Origin: Candidatus Lernaella stagnicola
Lineage (GTDB): Bacteria; Lernaellota; Lernaellaia; Lernaellales; Lernaellaceae
Direction: 5' to 3'
Length of the DNA: 64,000 nucleotides
NCBI GenBank assembly: GCA_030765525.1
Contig: JAVCCK010000010.1
Coordinates: 514,441-578,440 of the forward strand
A program made the translations under genes and the position numbers. A model generated the notes under the pieces. That model searched no databases and had not been told where the DNA came from. It saw nothing but the letters and a program-made list of their open reading frames with translations. Numbering within the stretch: the stretch's first letter is position 1; every line of letters starts with the position of its first letter. Below, piece after piece: positions 41,650-49,963 of the stretch.

Positions 41650-42473
41650 TTCAACCCCAGCACGTCGCCCATGTCGTATAGGCCGGGCGCGCGATCTTGC
41701 AACCAGTATGCGGCGCGCACCGCACCACGCACGAAATTATCGCGGGTCAGCGCCCGGTGCGATAGGGTCAACACTTCGGCATCGGCGAGAAATTGCAGGT
41801 CGTGTTCGCCGACCACGCCGCCGCCCCGCACCGCGTGCAGACCGATACGCCCCCCGGGTCGAACGCCCGTGTGGCCTTCGCGGCCGTGCAGGTAGTATTC
41901 CGACGGGTCCTCGTAACCCAACGCCTCGCCGACGATTTCCGCCAGCCGCAACGCCGTTCCAGACGGCGCGTCGACTTTGTTGCGGTGGTGAGACTCGACG
42001 ATCTCGATGTCGCAGTCCTCGCCGATGACTTCCGCCGCGCGCCGCGCCAGGTGGAACAGCAAATTGACGCCGATGCTCATATTCGGCGCCGCGACAATCG
42101 CCGTCTTGTCTGCCGCCGCCTGAACGGCGGCCCGGTGCTCGCCGCTCAATCCCGTGGTGCCGATCACCAGGGGCAGGGCGAAACGCGCCGCGATGCCCGC
42201 ATGCGCGGCAGTTGCTTCCGGCGCGGTAAAGTCGATGATGACCTGCGCGCTGACCACCGCGTTGCGCAGTTCGCTTTCGAGCATCACGCTGCTGGGTTCG
42301 CCGCACACCAGCAACCCGACGTCTTTGGCAATGTCCGGATGGTCCGGCCGTTCGGTCGCGCCCACCAGCGTCATCCCGTCGGCGTCGTGGATATAGCGCA
42401 CCAGCGCCCGGCCGATGCGGCCCATGGCGCCGGTCACGACTACGCGCAGATCGTCTCGCTTAGGTTCTTCCAT
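41646..42473 (-). CDS. dapB: 4-hydroxy-tetrahydrodipicolinate reductase
   Basis: A 275-residue DapB that reduces the DapA product with NAD(P)H in lysine/meso-diaminopimelate synthesis. Motifs: VTGAMGRIGRALVRYI (cofactor), IDFTAPEAT, IGTTGLS, APNMSIGVN and ESHHRNKVDAPSGTAL with the catalytic His/Lys. The ATG at 42473 is preferred over a GTG one codon earlier because GAGGG is 4 nt before it. Its ribosome site overlaps the dapA stop, so expression is coupled. Confidence 0.94.
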   Translation of the reverse strand: MEEPKRDDLRVVVTGAMGRIGRALVRYIHDADGMTLVGATERPDHPDIAKDVGLLVCGEPSSVMLESELRNAVVSAQVIIDFTAPEATAAHAGIAARFALPLVIGTTGLSGEHRAAVQAAADKTAIVAAPNMSIGVNLLFHLARRAAEVIGEDCDIEIVESHHRNKVDAPSGTALRLAEIVGEALGYEDPSEYYLHGREGHTGVRPGGRIGLHAVRGGGVVGEHDLQFLADAEVLTLSHRALTRDNFVRGAVRAAYWLQDRAPGLYDMGDVLGLK

Positions 42474-42480
42474 CACGCCC

Positions 42481-43353
42481 TCACAACAACTCGGGGTCGG
42501 CCAAAACTTTGCGTATGGCGGCCACGGTCGCGTCGGTGGCCGAGGTCATCGGCAAGCGAATGTCCGGCTGGTAGTGACCCTGCAAGTGCAGGCCGGCCTT
42601 GACGGGAATGGGGTTGGTTTCCACAAAGAGCGCACGGAACAACGGCCACAAGCGGTAGTTGAGCCGCCGCGCTTCAATCGCGTCGCCCGCCTGCCAGGCG
42701 TCCCACAATGCCACCATCAACGCGGGAGCGAGGTTGGCCGCCACGCTGACCACGCCGTCGCCGCCCACCGCCAGGTTCGTCAAGAACAGCGCATCGTCGC
42801 CCGCCAGCACGTCCAAATCCGGCGCGAGTTGCTTGATATCCACCGTGGCGCCGATCGTCCCCGAAGCCTCTTTGACGGCCACGATGTTTTCGTGCTGCGC
42901 CGCCTCGGCAATCGTTGCGGGAGACGCGTTGACCGCCGTGCGGCCCGGGATGTTGTAGATCATGACCGGCATGCCGACATCGGCCACGGCGCGAAAATGC
43001 GCCACGAGACCGCTCGGCGTCGGCTTGTTGTAGTAAGGATTGACGACCAGCACGCCGTCCACACTGGCTTCCGCGGCCAGCTTCGCGCTCTGGACGCTCT
43101 TGGCCGTGCTGTTGGTGCCGACACCGGCGACGACTTTCGCCCGGCCCGCCGCCGCGCTGACGCAGATCTGAAACATGACCCGCTTCTCGTCGTCGCTTAG
43201 GTTCGGGCTTTCACCCGTCGTACCCGCCGGCACCAGCCCGTGCACCCCGGCCGCAACCAATCTTTCTACATGCGCCGTGTACGCGGCTTCGTCGAACTTG
43301 GCGCCAGCCTCTTTGAAGGGAGTAGCGGTGGCAACATAAACACCTTGAAACAT
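42481..43353 (-). CDS. dapA: 4-hydroxy-tetrahydrodipicolinate synthase
   Basis: A 290-residue class I aldolase that condenses pyruvate and aspartate semialdehyde. Motifs: GVYVATATPF, LVPAGTTGESPNLSDDEK, MIYNIPGRTAVN (Tyr) and NIVAVKEASGT (Schiff-base Lys). The family also includes N-acetylneuraminate lyase, but coupling to dapB supports DapA. The ATG at 43353 has AAAGGA upstream. First gene of the dapA-dapB-FAH-DUF4253 operon. Confidence 0.93.
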   Translation of the reverse strand: MFQGVYVATATPFKEAGAKFDEAAYTAHVERLVAAGVHGLVPAGTTGESPNLSDDEKRVMFQICVSAAAGRAKVVAGVGTNSTAKSVQSAKLAAEASVDGVLVVNPYYNKPTPSGLVAHFRAVADVGMPVMIYNIPGRTAVNASPATIAEAAQHENIVAVKEASGTIGATVDIKQLAPDLDVLAGDDALFLTNLAVGGDGVVSVAANLAPALMVALWDAWQAGDAIEARRLNYRLWPLFRALFVETNPIPVKAGLHLQGHYQPDIRLPMTSATDATVAAIRKVLADPELL

Positions 43354-43389
43354 GCATCAGTCCTTTCATCGGAGGTATCTCGTCTTGAT

Positions 43390-43418
43390 GTTTAACCGTA
43401 ACACCTTATGTGCTGCAA
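43390..43418 (-). promoter_or_regulatory. promoter of dapA operon
   Basis: Minus strand: TTGCAG, 17 bp spacer, TTAAAC, 37 nt before the ATG. Confidence 0.45.
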
Positions 43419-43529
43419 GGTCGTTCCCCAGGCTAATGGGAACCGCGAAAGCCAATAGTGTGCCGCGGCGTGATGATTTTACTTGTTTCTGTCGCCGCTT
43501 CGCTGAGCGCGCCGGCGGGGGAAGAGCGC

Positions 43530-44147
43530 CTAGCGTTTGCGCACCCCGTCGGGCGCGGCCGGCGGTTCGGGCAGCGGCGCGGGCGCCGCGCTATCCCAGT
43601 TGGTCGTCACCCACTGTTCGCCGCGCCGTTCCCAATCTATGCGGCCCTTCCAAACAATAGCGCGTTTGTTTTTGGTGATGCGCAACTTGACGTATACCGC
43701 CCCCCGCGACCGGCTCAGCCGCGGATACGATACGAGGGTCAGCAATTCCATTTTGCTGACTTGCTTCATATTCTCCACGCTGGGCACGCTCGAATCGGCG
43801 CGCATGGCGCGGGCCTGCGAGACCTGCCCCTGGTCGACGGCATTGACGTAGGCGGTCATCGCAACGATGAGGTCCTCGCTGATCGGCAACTCCGGCGCGG
43901 CCGGCGTCGGGCTTGATTCCGGTGTCGCGGGCGTCGGGCCCGGCGAGACTTCGGCGACGACCGGCGTAGGCGTAGCCGGCGGCGGCGCGGCGCGCGGCCT
44001 ATCGAGTTGGTCGCTGAAGAAAAGGAAATAGGTCAGCACGGCGCACGTCAGGTAGCCGGACGCGAGCAACAAATCGAACAGGTAGGTCATCAAGCGATTG
44101 CGTCGCTCCCCCGGAGACCTGGATTCGAAGATGCTCTTGCGGCTCAT
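43530..44147 (-). CDS. single-span membrane protein with Pro/Thr linker, partner of PP2C
   Basis: A 205-residue protein. Residues 1-20 are polar and cytoplasmic, one transmembrane helix follows (~23-43), then a Pro/Ala/Thr-rich linker (~48-85), then a small domain (residues ~90-190, with LTLVSYPRLSRSRGAVYVKL, IVWKGRIDWERRGEQWVTTNW). This domain resembles periplasmic beta domains of the SH3/NTF2-like kind, but no family is certain. Its ATG overlaps the PP2C stop as ATGA. The coupling suggests it assists or senses for the phosphatase. Confidence 0.65.
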   Translation of the reverse strand: MSRKSIFESRSPGERRNRLMTYLFDLLLASGYLTCAVLTYFLFFSDQLDRPRAAPPPATPTPVVAEVSPGPTPATPESSPTPAAPELPISEDLIVAMTAYVNAVDQGQVSQARAMRADSSVPSVENMKQVSKMELLTLVSYPRLSRSRGAVYVKLRITKNKRAIVWKGRIDWERRGEQWVTTNWDSAAPAPLPEPPAAPDGVRKR

Positions 44148-45181
44148 ATCCGACGCCTGCCTTTCCGGCCGCGTCGCCAGCGAATCATCATGATGATCGG
44201 CGCGGTGCTGAACACCAGGCCGAGCAGCAGGGGCCACAGCATCGACACTTCGTCGCGCTCGAAACCGACCCACGCCACCACAAGCAACACGAACCAGACA
44301 ACCAGCACGCCCAGTGCGAAAATCCGCAGCTTCCACCAGGGGCTCAGGTCGCGAAAGGAAAACCCGGCCGCCGGCGTGTCCGGCCCCAGGCGCATCGACG
44401 AAGGCCCGATCGGGTTTCCTTCATCCGGCGCGGCCGTGCGGGGCGGGGCGGTCGAGAAACTGATCATAGCGATCGACACGCTGGCTTTGCTGCCCTGTTC
44501 GGCCGCCAGGTTGAGCAGCGCGTCGCACACCTTCGCCGGGTCGCCGGCCAGGCAATAGCGACCGATCTCCATGTCGCTCACGTTGGTCGGCAAGCCGTCG
44601 GTGCACAGCAGATAGGTTTCGCCCGGTTGCGCGACCAGGGCGTCGGACACGTCAACTTCGACCATGTCTTGCAGTCCCACACCGCGGTCCAGCACGACCA
44701 CCGTCTGCTGCGACCGGTGGCCACCGGGATAATCCCCCATGTGGCTGACGTGTTCCTCGGTAAGCTGGTCGATGACGTAATTGCGCTGGCGGTAGGCCCG
44801 GCACTTGCCGACGTGGGCGATACGCAGCGCGCCTTCGTGGTAGTGCATCAACGTCGTACTGACGCCGATTTCCTCGAGTCGCGCATCGCGTTGTTGCGCG
44901 TTGCGCAAGGCGGCGTTGGCCATGCCGATGGCGTTGACGAGCATCTTGCGCGCGCCGCGGCCATCCCAGTGGCGGAAGGTGTCGAGAATCGTTTCGACCG
45001 CCAGCTTCGCCGCGCGACCGCCCAAGCCGCCCGCGTCGTGTCCGTCGGCGACGACAAACATATAGCCGCGGTCGGTGATCAGGCTGCCTACCGCGTCTTG
45101 GCTTTTCCCGGCGCCCCCGGCGCCCGGAATCGAGGCGGTGGCCGAGGTAACGGCTATGGGTTCACGATCGTAGAGGCCCAT
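44144..45181 (-). CDS. membrane-attached PP2C-family Ser/Thr phosphatase
   Basis: A 345-residue phosphatase. The N-terminal PP2C domain (~1-250) carries VVADGHDAGGLGG (metal Asp-Gly with a one-residue insertion relative to DGMGG), STTLMHYHEGALRIAHVGKCRAYR, LLCTDGLPTNVSD and EQGSKASVSIAMI. Two transmembrane helices near the end (~285-335) and a basic tail anchor it, catalytic side inside. The ATG at 45181 is near a perfect TATAAT. PP2C enzymes reverse Ser/Thr kinase phosphorylation; no kinase is adjacent. Confidence 0.85.
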   Translation of the reverse strand: MGLYDREPIAVTSATASIPGAGGAGKSQDAVGSLITDRGYMFVVADGHDAGGLGGRAAKLAVETILDTFRHWDGRGARKMLVNAIGMANAALRNAQQRDARLEEIGVSTTLMHYHEGALRIAHVGKCRAYRQRNYVIDQLTEEHVSHMGDYPGGHRSQQTVVVLDRGVGLQDMVEVDVSDALVAQPGETYLLCTDGLPTNVSDMEIGRYCLAGDPAKVCDALLNLAAEQGSKASVSIAMISFSTAPPRTAAPDEGNPIGPSSMRLGPDTPAAGFSFRDLSPWWKLRIFALGVLVVWFVLLVVAWVGFERDEVSMLWPLLLGLVFSTAPIIMMIRWRRGRKGRRRI

Positions 45182-45222
45182 CGCGTCAAACTCGCTTTGT
45201 TGTGAAGCGTGAAGTCCGCTGG

Positions 45223-45251
45223 ATTATAGCAAGGCGGAGCGCTGGGTAAAC
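45223..45251 (-). promoter_or_regulatory. promoter of PP2C pair
   Basis: Minus strand: perfect TATAAT with GTTTAC 17 bp upstream, 41 nt before the ATG. Confidence 0.55.
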
Positions 45252-45299
45252 ACAGGATCAACACAGGCGCGCATTTTTCCAATTCGGCCGTCCCGCCGC

Positions 45300-45329
45300 T
45301 TGCCCGAAGCGACCGCACCCCGCTACTGT
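45300..45329 (+). promoter_or_regulatory. promoter of membrane protein gene at 45339, probably leaderless
   Basis: TTGCCC, 18 bp spacer, TACTGT ending 9 nt before the ATG. Confidence 0.35.
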
Positions 45330-45338
45330 GTGCCTGTC

Positions 45339-47144
45339 ATGAACAATTCATCCCGGCGATGGTCCCGTTGGCGGCCGCATGTGGCGGTTGTGGCGGCTTA
45401 CCTCGCCTTAACGGTGCTCACGTTAGGGCCGCTGCAACCCTTCCGCGAAGTGTGGGGCGGCTCCACCGACGACTTTTTCGAGCACGTCCAACTGCTCTGG
45501 TGGCAGGCCGACCAAGCCGCACAAGGGCATCCCTTTCCGCTCTTTACCACCGACCTGGCGTATCCGGACGGCGGTAAGATGTTTCTCCCCGACCCCATTG
45601 GCGGCACGACCGCCATTCTGTTTGTCTGGCTTTTCGGCACGGCGTTCGCCTACAACCTGCTCATGGCGGCCAATTTCGTTTTCGCCGGGTGGGCGATGTT
45701 CTGGCTGGTGCGGCGACGAACCCGCGACGACTGGGCCGCGGCGCTATCGGGCGTTCTTTACATGCTCTCGCCGGTGATGCTCGGCAACCTGAACAACGGC
45801 ATCACCGAAATCATGCAAGCGGGCTGGCTGCCTCTTTTTGTCGGATTGCTGCTCGAATTGCTCGACACCGCCGCCGAGCCGTCGCCGGGCGACAGCCCCG
45901 CGCGAGCCGTCTTTCGAACCGGGCTGGCGATGGCGCTGGTCGCCCTCGGCCAGTGGTATTACGGCATCTACGCGTGTTTGCTCTTTGGACTGATCGTGCC
46001 GGCGCGCGCCGGATTGCGGTGGCGATCCTGGGCGTACGCGGCGGCGGCGCTGGCGGTGTTTGCGGCGCTCATTGCCCCGGTGGCCGCGGTTTTCGCCCTG
46101 ACTTTCCGCGGCGGCGATTCGCTGTTTTACCTCGGCAACATGGATTTCTACATCACGCAGCAGCCCCTGCTGTTCGCCCACAGTGCCGACCCGGCGTTTC
46201 TGTTCGCCGCGCGGCCGGCTTTCGATAACTACCTGCATTTGGGTTACATCGGCTTCGTCACACCGCTCTTGCTGCTCGTGGGTCTGGCGCGACGACAGTG
46301 GCGCGCGGCGGCGTGGCTGAGCGCGGCGCTGTTTTTCGTCGTGCTGGCGTTCGGGCCGGTGTTGCAGTGGCGCGGCGAAGCGGTCGGCGACACGATCCGG
46401 CTGCCCTATTACCTGCTGTATAAGATCGTGCCCTTCTTCAAGGAAATGCGGCTGCCTTATCGGTTCTTTATCGTCGTGCACTTGTGCCTCGCCGCCGCCG
46501 TGGGCGTCGGCCTGCGCGGTTGGCTGAGCGATCGACGCTTGCGTGGCGTCGTGTTTGTCGTGGCGGCGTCGCTGTTTTGGTTGGAGACGGCGTGGCTGTC
46601 CGGGGCGCCCGTGCCGGCCGAGCGCCAGGATGTCACAGCACCCGCGGGACTCGCCCAACTGGGCCGCGACCCCGCCGCCGGGGCGGTGCTCGATGTGCCG
46701 ATCCAATTCGGTCCAGGGGCGCGCGGCCGGTATCTCGTGGCGCAGACCGCGCACGGCAGGCCGCTCGTTTACGGCATTCAAGGGCGAGATTTCGCGCCGA
46801 CGCTGCGCGGGAATCTAGCCGTCAACGTGTTGTTCGAAGCCGGTCGACGCCGTGTCGCCCTGGCCGCCGGGCCGGATCTGTTTCGCGGACACAAATACTC
46901 TTCGGCGTGTCTGCTGGCCGATTGCTTGCCGGACACGGACGCCTGTCCGGGGTGGATCCGTTCGGAGTTGCGGCAAAGCGTCACCGATTTGGCCGGCCAC
47001 GGCGTGCGATTCGTCGTGTTGCATCAAGATCTCGTGCAGGGTAATGAAACCGCCGCGGTCATGACGGCGATGTTCGGCGACGCGTGGTATCAAGATGCCG
47101 AGGTAATCGTGTTTCGCCTCGACGCGCCCCCGGCGGACGGCTAA
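45339..47144 (+). CDS. polytopic GT-C-like membrane protein
   Basis: A 601-residue membrane protein with ~10-11 hydrophobic segments up to residue ~430 and a soluble C-terminal domain. The early loop GGSTDDFFEHVQLLWW has acidic residues where GT-C glycosyltransferases carry their catalytic Asp/Glu. Other motifs: LYMLSPVMLGNLNNG and EMRLPYRFFIV. The lineage resembles YfhO or GT39-like proteins that move sugars from lipid carriers, but the family is not certain. The ATG is ~9 nt after a -10-like box with no ribosome site, suggesting a leaderless mRNA. It lies 36 bp before the kinase gene. Confidence 0.7.
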   Translation: MNNSSRRWSRWRPHVAVVAAYLALTVLTLGPLQPFREVWGGSTDDFFEHVQLLWWQADQAAQGHPFPLFTTDLAYPDGGKMFLPDPIGGTTAILFVWLFGTAFAYNLLMAANFVFAGWAMFWLVRRRTRDDWAAALSGVLYMLSPVMLGNLNNGITEIMQAGWLPLFVGLLLELLDTAAEPSPGDSPARAVFRTGLAMALVALGQWYYGIYACLLFGLIVPARAGLRWRSWAYAAAALAVFAALIAPVAAVFALTFRGGDSLFYLGNMDFYITQQPLLFAHSADPAFLFAARPAFDNYLHLGYIGFVTPLLLLVGLARRQWRAAAWLSAALFFVVLAFGPVLQWRGEAVGDTIRLPYYLLYKIVPFFKEMRLPYRFFIVVHLCLAAAVGVGLRGWLSDRRLRGVVFVVAASLFWLETAWLSGAPVPAERQDVTAPAGLAQLGRDPAAGAVLDVPIQFGPGARGRYLVAQTAHGRPLVYGIQGRDFAPTLRGNLAVNVLFEAGRRRVALAAGPDLFRGHKYSSACLLADCLPDTDACPGWIRSELRQSVTDLAGHGVRFVVLHQDLVQGNETAAVMTAMFGDAWYQDAEVIVFRLDAPPADG

Positions 47145-47180
47145 AATGAAACCGTCGGCTACGGGGACGGGATTATACAG

Positions 47181-49223
47181 GTGAGTGAAAACAACATCGA
47201 AAAAATCAGTTGCCGAGTCTCAGTGGCGATCTTTCGCTTCGCGGCGTCCCGGGAAATCGACACCGCCGAGTGGACCACCGGGCTCGCGACGTCGCAACGC
47301 CAACTGCTCGACACCCGTCGTTGGGTCGACGCCAAGGTGATCACCGCGCTGTGGCGACGCCTGGCCGCCGCGACCGACAATCCTGAGATTGCCGCCGAAG
47401 TGGGTGTGTACGCGATGCGCAAAAACGTGTTGGGTTCGGCCGGCACGATCATGCGCCTGTTTGCCACCATGACCCGCGCGTTGCAGAAAGCCGCCGATCT
47501 GGCCGGATATTTCTTTTCCGGCGTTTCCCTGACGCCCGCACGCGTAGGCTCTTCGTCCGCCTTGCTGGAACTGCGCGGCGACAACGGCGCGATGAGCTAT
47601 CACGACTTGAATTTCCTGCGCGGCGTACTGGCGGGGCTGCCGCTGTTGTGGGACCTGCCGATGGCGCGGGTCGAGATCACGAACTACGGCCTCAGCGTCG
47701 CCGAATGCTCGCCGGTCGCCGACCGCATGTACCTCGTCGATGACGACGGGGGTGTGCACAGCCATCCGTCCGGTGAACCCGACGACATTCGCGACGAGGG
47801 AACGCTTGCCGAGGACGGGACCTTTGCGGTGGAAGAAGTGTGTTACGGCGGCGAGCCCACCGTCCTGCACGTCACCTGGGAACAAGCCTCGGGGCGTTCA
47901 TGGCTGCAGCGCGTTTTTCCGTCCAACGACGTGTTGACCGAAACGTCCGCCGCGCTGGAAAAAGACCTCCGCGACTTGGAGGCCATGTACGGCAACCTGG
48001 AAGCCGCCAGCGACGATCTGCAACGCCTGGTTGCCCTGCGCACCACCGAACTCGAACGCGCCAACGTCGAGTTGGAGGGGCTTAACGAAAAGCTGGAACG
48101 GCAAAACCGGCTCAAAAGCGAGTTCATCGCCGACTTCTCGCATGAACTGCGCACCTTGATCACATCGATTGTCGGCTTCGCCGACTTGCTCGATGGCGGC
48201 GTATTCGGCGCGCTGAACAAACGGCAGGCCAACGCCTGCCAACGCATCGTGGTCAATACCCGCGTGCTGCTGCGCGCCGTGAACGACCTGCTGGATTTAT
48301 CGAAGCTGCAAGCCGGAAAAATGGAGGTGGCCTACGAAGAGATTTCCGTGCGTGACGTGCTCGACGAGAGTGCGGCCATTGTCGCTCCGCTTGCCGAAGA
48401 AAAGGAGCTGACCCTCAAAACGGAAATCGGTCCCGAGGTTCCCACCCGTATTTTCACCGACCGCGCCAAGCTCAAGAACGTGCTGGTCAATTTGCTCGGC
48501 AACGCGGTCAAATATACCGATCGCGGCCGCGTCACCTTGCGCGCTTTCACGGCCGGCCCGGGAGACGTGTCCTTCGCCGTGGAAGACACCGGCCGCGGCA
48601 TTGATGAAGTCGACTTGCCGCTACTGTTCGAGGAATACGCCCTCATCGGCAGCGGCGGGAGTAGCCGGCGCGGCATGGGGCTGCAGATCGCGAAAAAGCT
48701 TACCGCCTTGCTGCGCGGCAGCATCGCGGCGGGCAGCCAGCCGGGTATGGGCTCGGAATTCACGGTGACCATCCCCGTCCGCCCGATCGACGTGGTAAAG
48801 ACCGCAGCCCCGGCGTCCGAATCCCTTCACCCCGAGCGCGCGCAGTACACGATCGTCGTGGCCGATTCGAATGCGGAAGATGCGGTCTTCCTGCGCCTTT
48901 CGTTCGAGGCCGTCGGTTTGCGGGCCGAAACTTGTACCGACGGCCGCGAGGCGGAGCGCCTGGTGCGGCAAAGCAACGCGGATCTATTGGTGCTCGACCC
49001 CCTGCTGCATCACCGCGACGGTTGGCAGGTGTTGCAGGACCTGCGGCGCAACTCGAAAACCGCATCGCTGCCGGTGGTATTGGTGTCCGAAAACGTGCAG
49101 GCGGACCTGGCCGAAGCCTACCGCGTGGCCGGCGTGTTCGCGAAACCCTACGATCGCGAGGTCCTGGTGGGCGAATGTCTGCGCCTGCTCGGGCTGGAGA
49201 CGCAGGGAGAGGCTGAATCGTGA
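47181..49223 (+). CDS. hybrid histidine kinase with unknown N-terminal sensor domain
   Basis: A 680-residue soluble kinase. Residues 1-~255 form a domain I cannot name; it is not transmembrane, so it probably senses an intracellular signal. A coiled coil (~260-310) links to a HisKA domain with DFSHELRTLITSIVGF (His321), then an HATPase_c domain with NLLGNAVKYTDRG, EDTGRGIDE and a short G2 loop RRGMGLQIAKKL. A C-terminal receiver carries LLVLDPLLHHRDGW (Asp606). Start is GTG at 47181. The next gene overlaps by GTGA. Confidence 0.87.
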   Translation: MSENNIEKISCRVSVAIFRFAASREIDTAEWTTGLATSQRQLLDTRRWVDAKVITALWRRLAAATDNPEIAAEVGVYAMRKNVLGSAGTIMRLFATMTRALQKAADLAGYFFSGVSLTPARVGSSSALLELRGDNGAMSYHDLNFLRGVLAGLPLLWDLPMARVEITNYGLSVAECSPVADRMYLVDDDGGVHSHPSGEPDDIRDEGTLAEDGTFAVEEVCYGGEPTVLHVTWEQASGRSWLQRVFPSNDVLTETSAALEKDLRDLEAMYGNLEAASDDLQRLVALRTTELERANVELEGLNEKLERQNRLKSEFIADFSHELRTLITSIVGFADLLDGGVFGALNKRQANACQRIVVNTRVLLRAVNDLLDLSKLQAGKMEVAYEEISVRDVLDESAAIVAPLAEEKELTLKTEIGPEVPTRIFTDRAKLKNVLVNLLGNAVKYTDRGRVTLRAFTAGPGDVSFAVEDTGRGIDEVDLPLLFEEYALIGSGGSSRRGMGLQIAKKLTALLRGSIAAGSQPGMGSEFTVTIPVRPIDVVKTAAPASESLHPERAQYTIVVADSNAEDAVFLRLSFEAVGLRAETCTDGREAERLVRQSNADLLVLDPLLHHRDGWQVLQDLRRNSKTASLPVVLVSENVQADLAEAYRVAGVFAKPYDREVLVGECLRLLGLETQGEAES

Positions 49224-49963
49224 ATTACGCCGTGCTTTACAACGTGTTTTTATGTTGGATGGTGGCGCTGGTCAGCTTGGCGGCCACGCGCGCGCTGTTG
49301 CAGCGTCCCCGCGCCACTCTCGGCCTGCAGGCGTTGGCGTTGTGCTGGAATTTCGCGGCGTTGTTATGGTTTATGGCGGGGCTGCGCTTATTGGCTTATT
49401 TCGCGTTTTTGCTCACCAAGGAAGCGACGTTTATGGCTTTGGACCGCGCCATGTTCTACGCCGGCGAGCTTTTTCTCGGTGGGCAAATCGTGTCCATCAT
49501 TCTCTTTGCCGTCGACAGCACGTGGCGAAACCGCTACGCCAACGTCGTCTTCACGCTGATCGGCGTCGTGTCGGCGATGGCGTTTTTGATCATGTTGTTC
49601 GTCGGCGGGCTCGATGATTATCTCGAAACGTCTTGGGGTAGCGAGCATGTGTTGCCGCAAAACGCGTTTTACGCTTTTTTGCCGGCGTATCTGCTATCGC
49701 TTTTTACGGTAATATGTGTGATAATAAAGGGCTTTTGGGAACGATGGCGGCGCGGTGCCGTCCCCGGCGACGTCGCGTTGCCGGCGGCGCTGGGGTTGCT
49801 GCTATACGGTGTGGCGGGGATCTTTGACGTGCGCGGCAGTTGGGGCGGTTGGCAGCTTTTGCTGATCCGGGTTTCGTACCTGATTGCCGCATTGGTAACG
49901 TTTTGGGTGGCCCGCCCCGAAGATGGGTCAATCAGGGTGGTGCGCAGCCTGGAGGAACCGTGA
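49220..49963 (+). CDS. seven-span membrane protein between two kinases
   Basis: A 247-residue integral membrane protein with about seven hydrophobic helices (near residues 8-25, 33-52, 58-72, 88-103, 112-130, 155-175 and 195-235) and short loops. It resembles 7TM sensor modules such as 7TMR or histidine-kinase N-terminal 7TM domains, but as a stand-alone protein. Both ends overlap the neighbouring kinase genes by GTGA, so it is translated with them and may be a membrane sensor for one of the kinases. I do not recognise the family. Confidence 0.75.
   Translation: MNYAVLYNVFLCWMVALVSLAATRALLQRPRATLGLQALALCWNFAALLWFMAGLRLLAYFAFLLTKEATFMALDRAMFYAGELFLGGQIVSIILFAVDSTWRNRYANVVFTLIGVVSAMAFLIMLFVGGLDDYLETSWGSEHVLPQNAFYAFLPAYLLSLFTVICVIIKGFWERWRRGAVPGDVALPAALGLLLYGVAGIFDVRGSWGGWQLLLIRVSYLIAALVTFWVARPEDGSIRVVRSLEEP

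Noticed and set aside
42481-43353. Annotation of dapA as N-acetylneuraminate lyase
   Set aside because: Same family, but direct coupling to dapB favours the lysine pathway.
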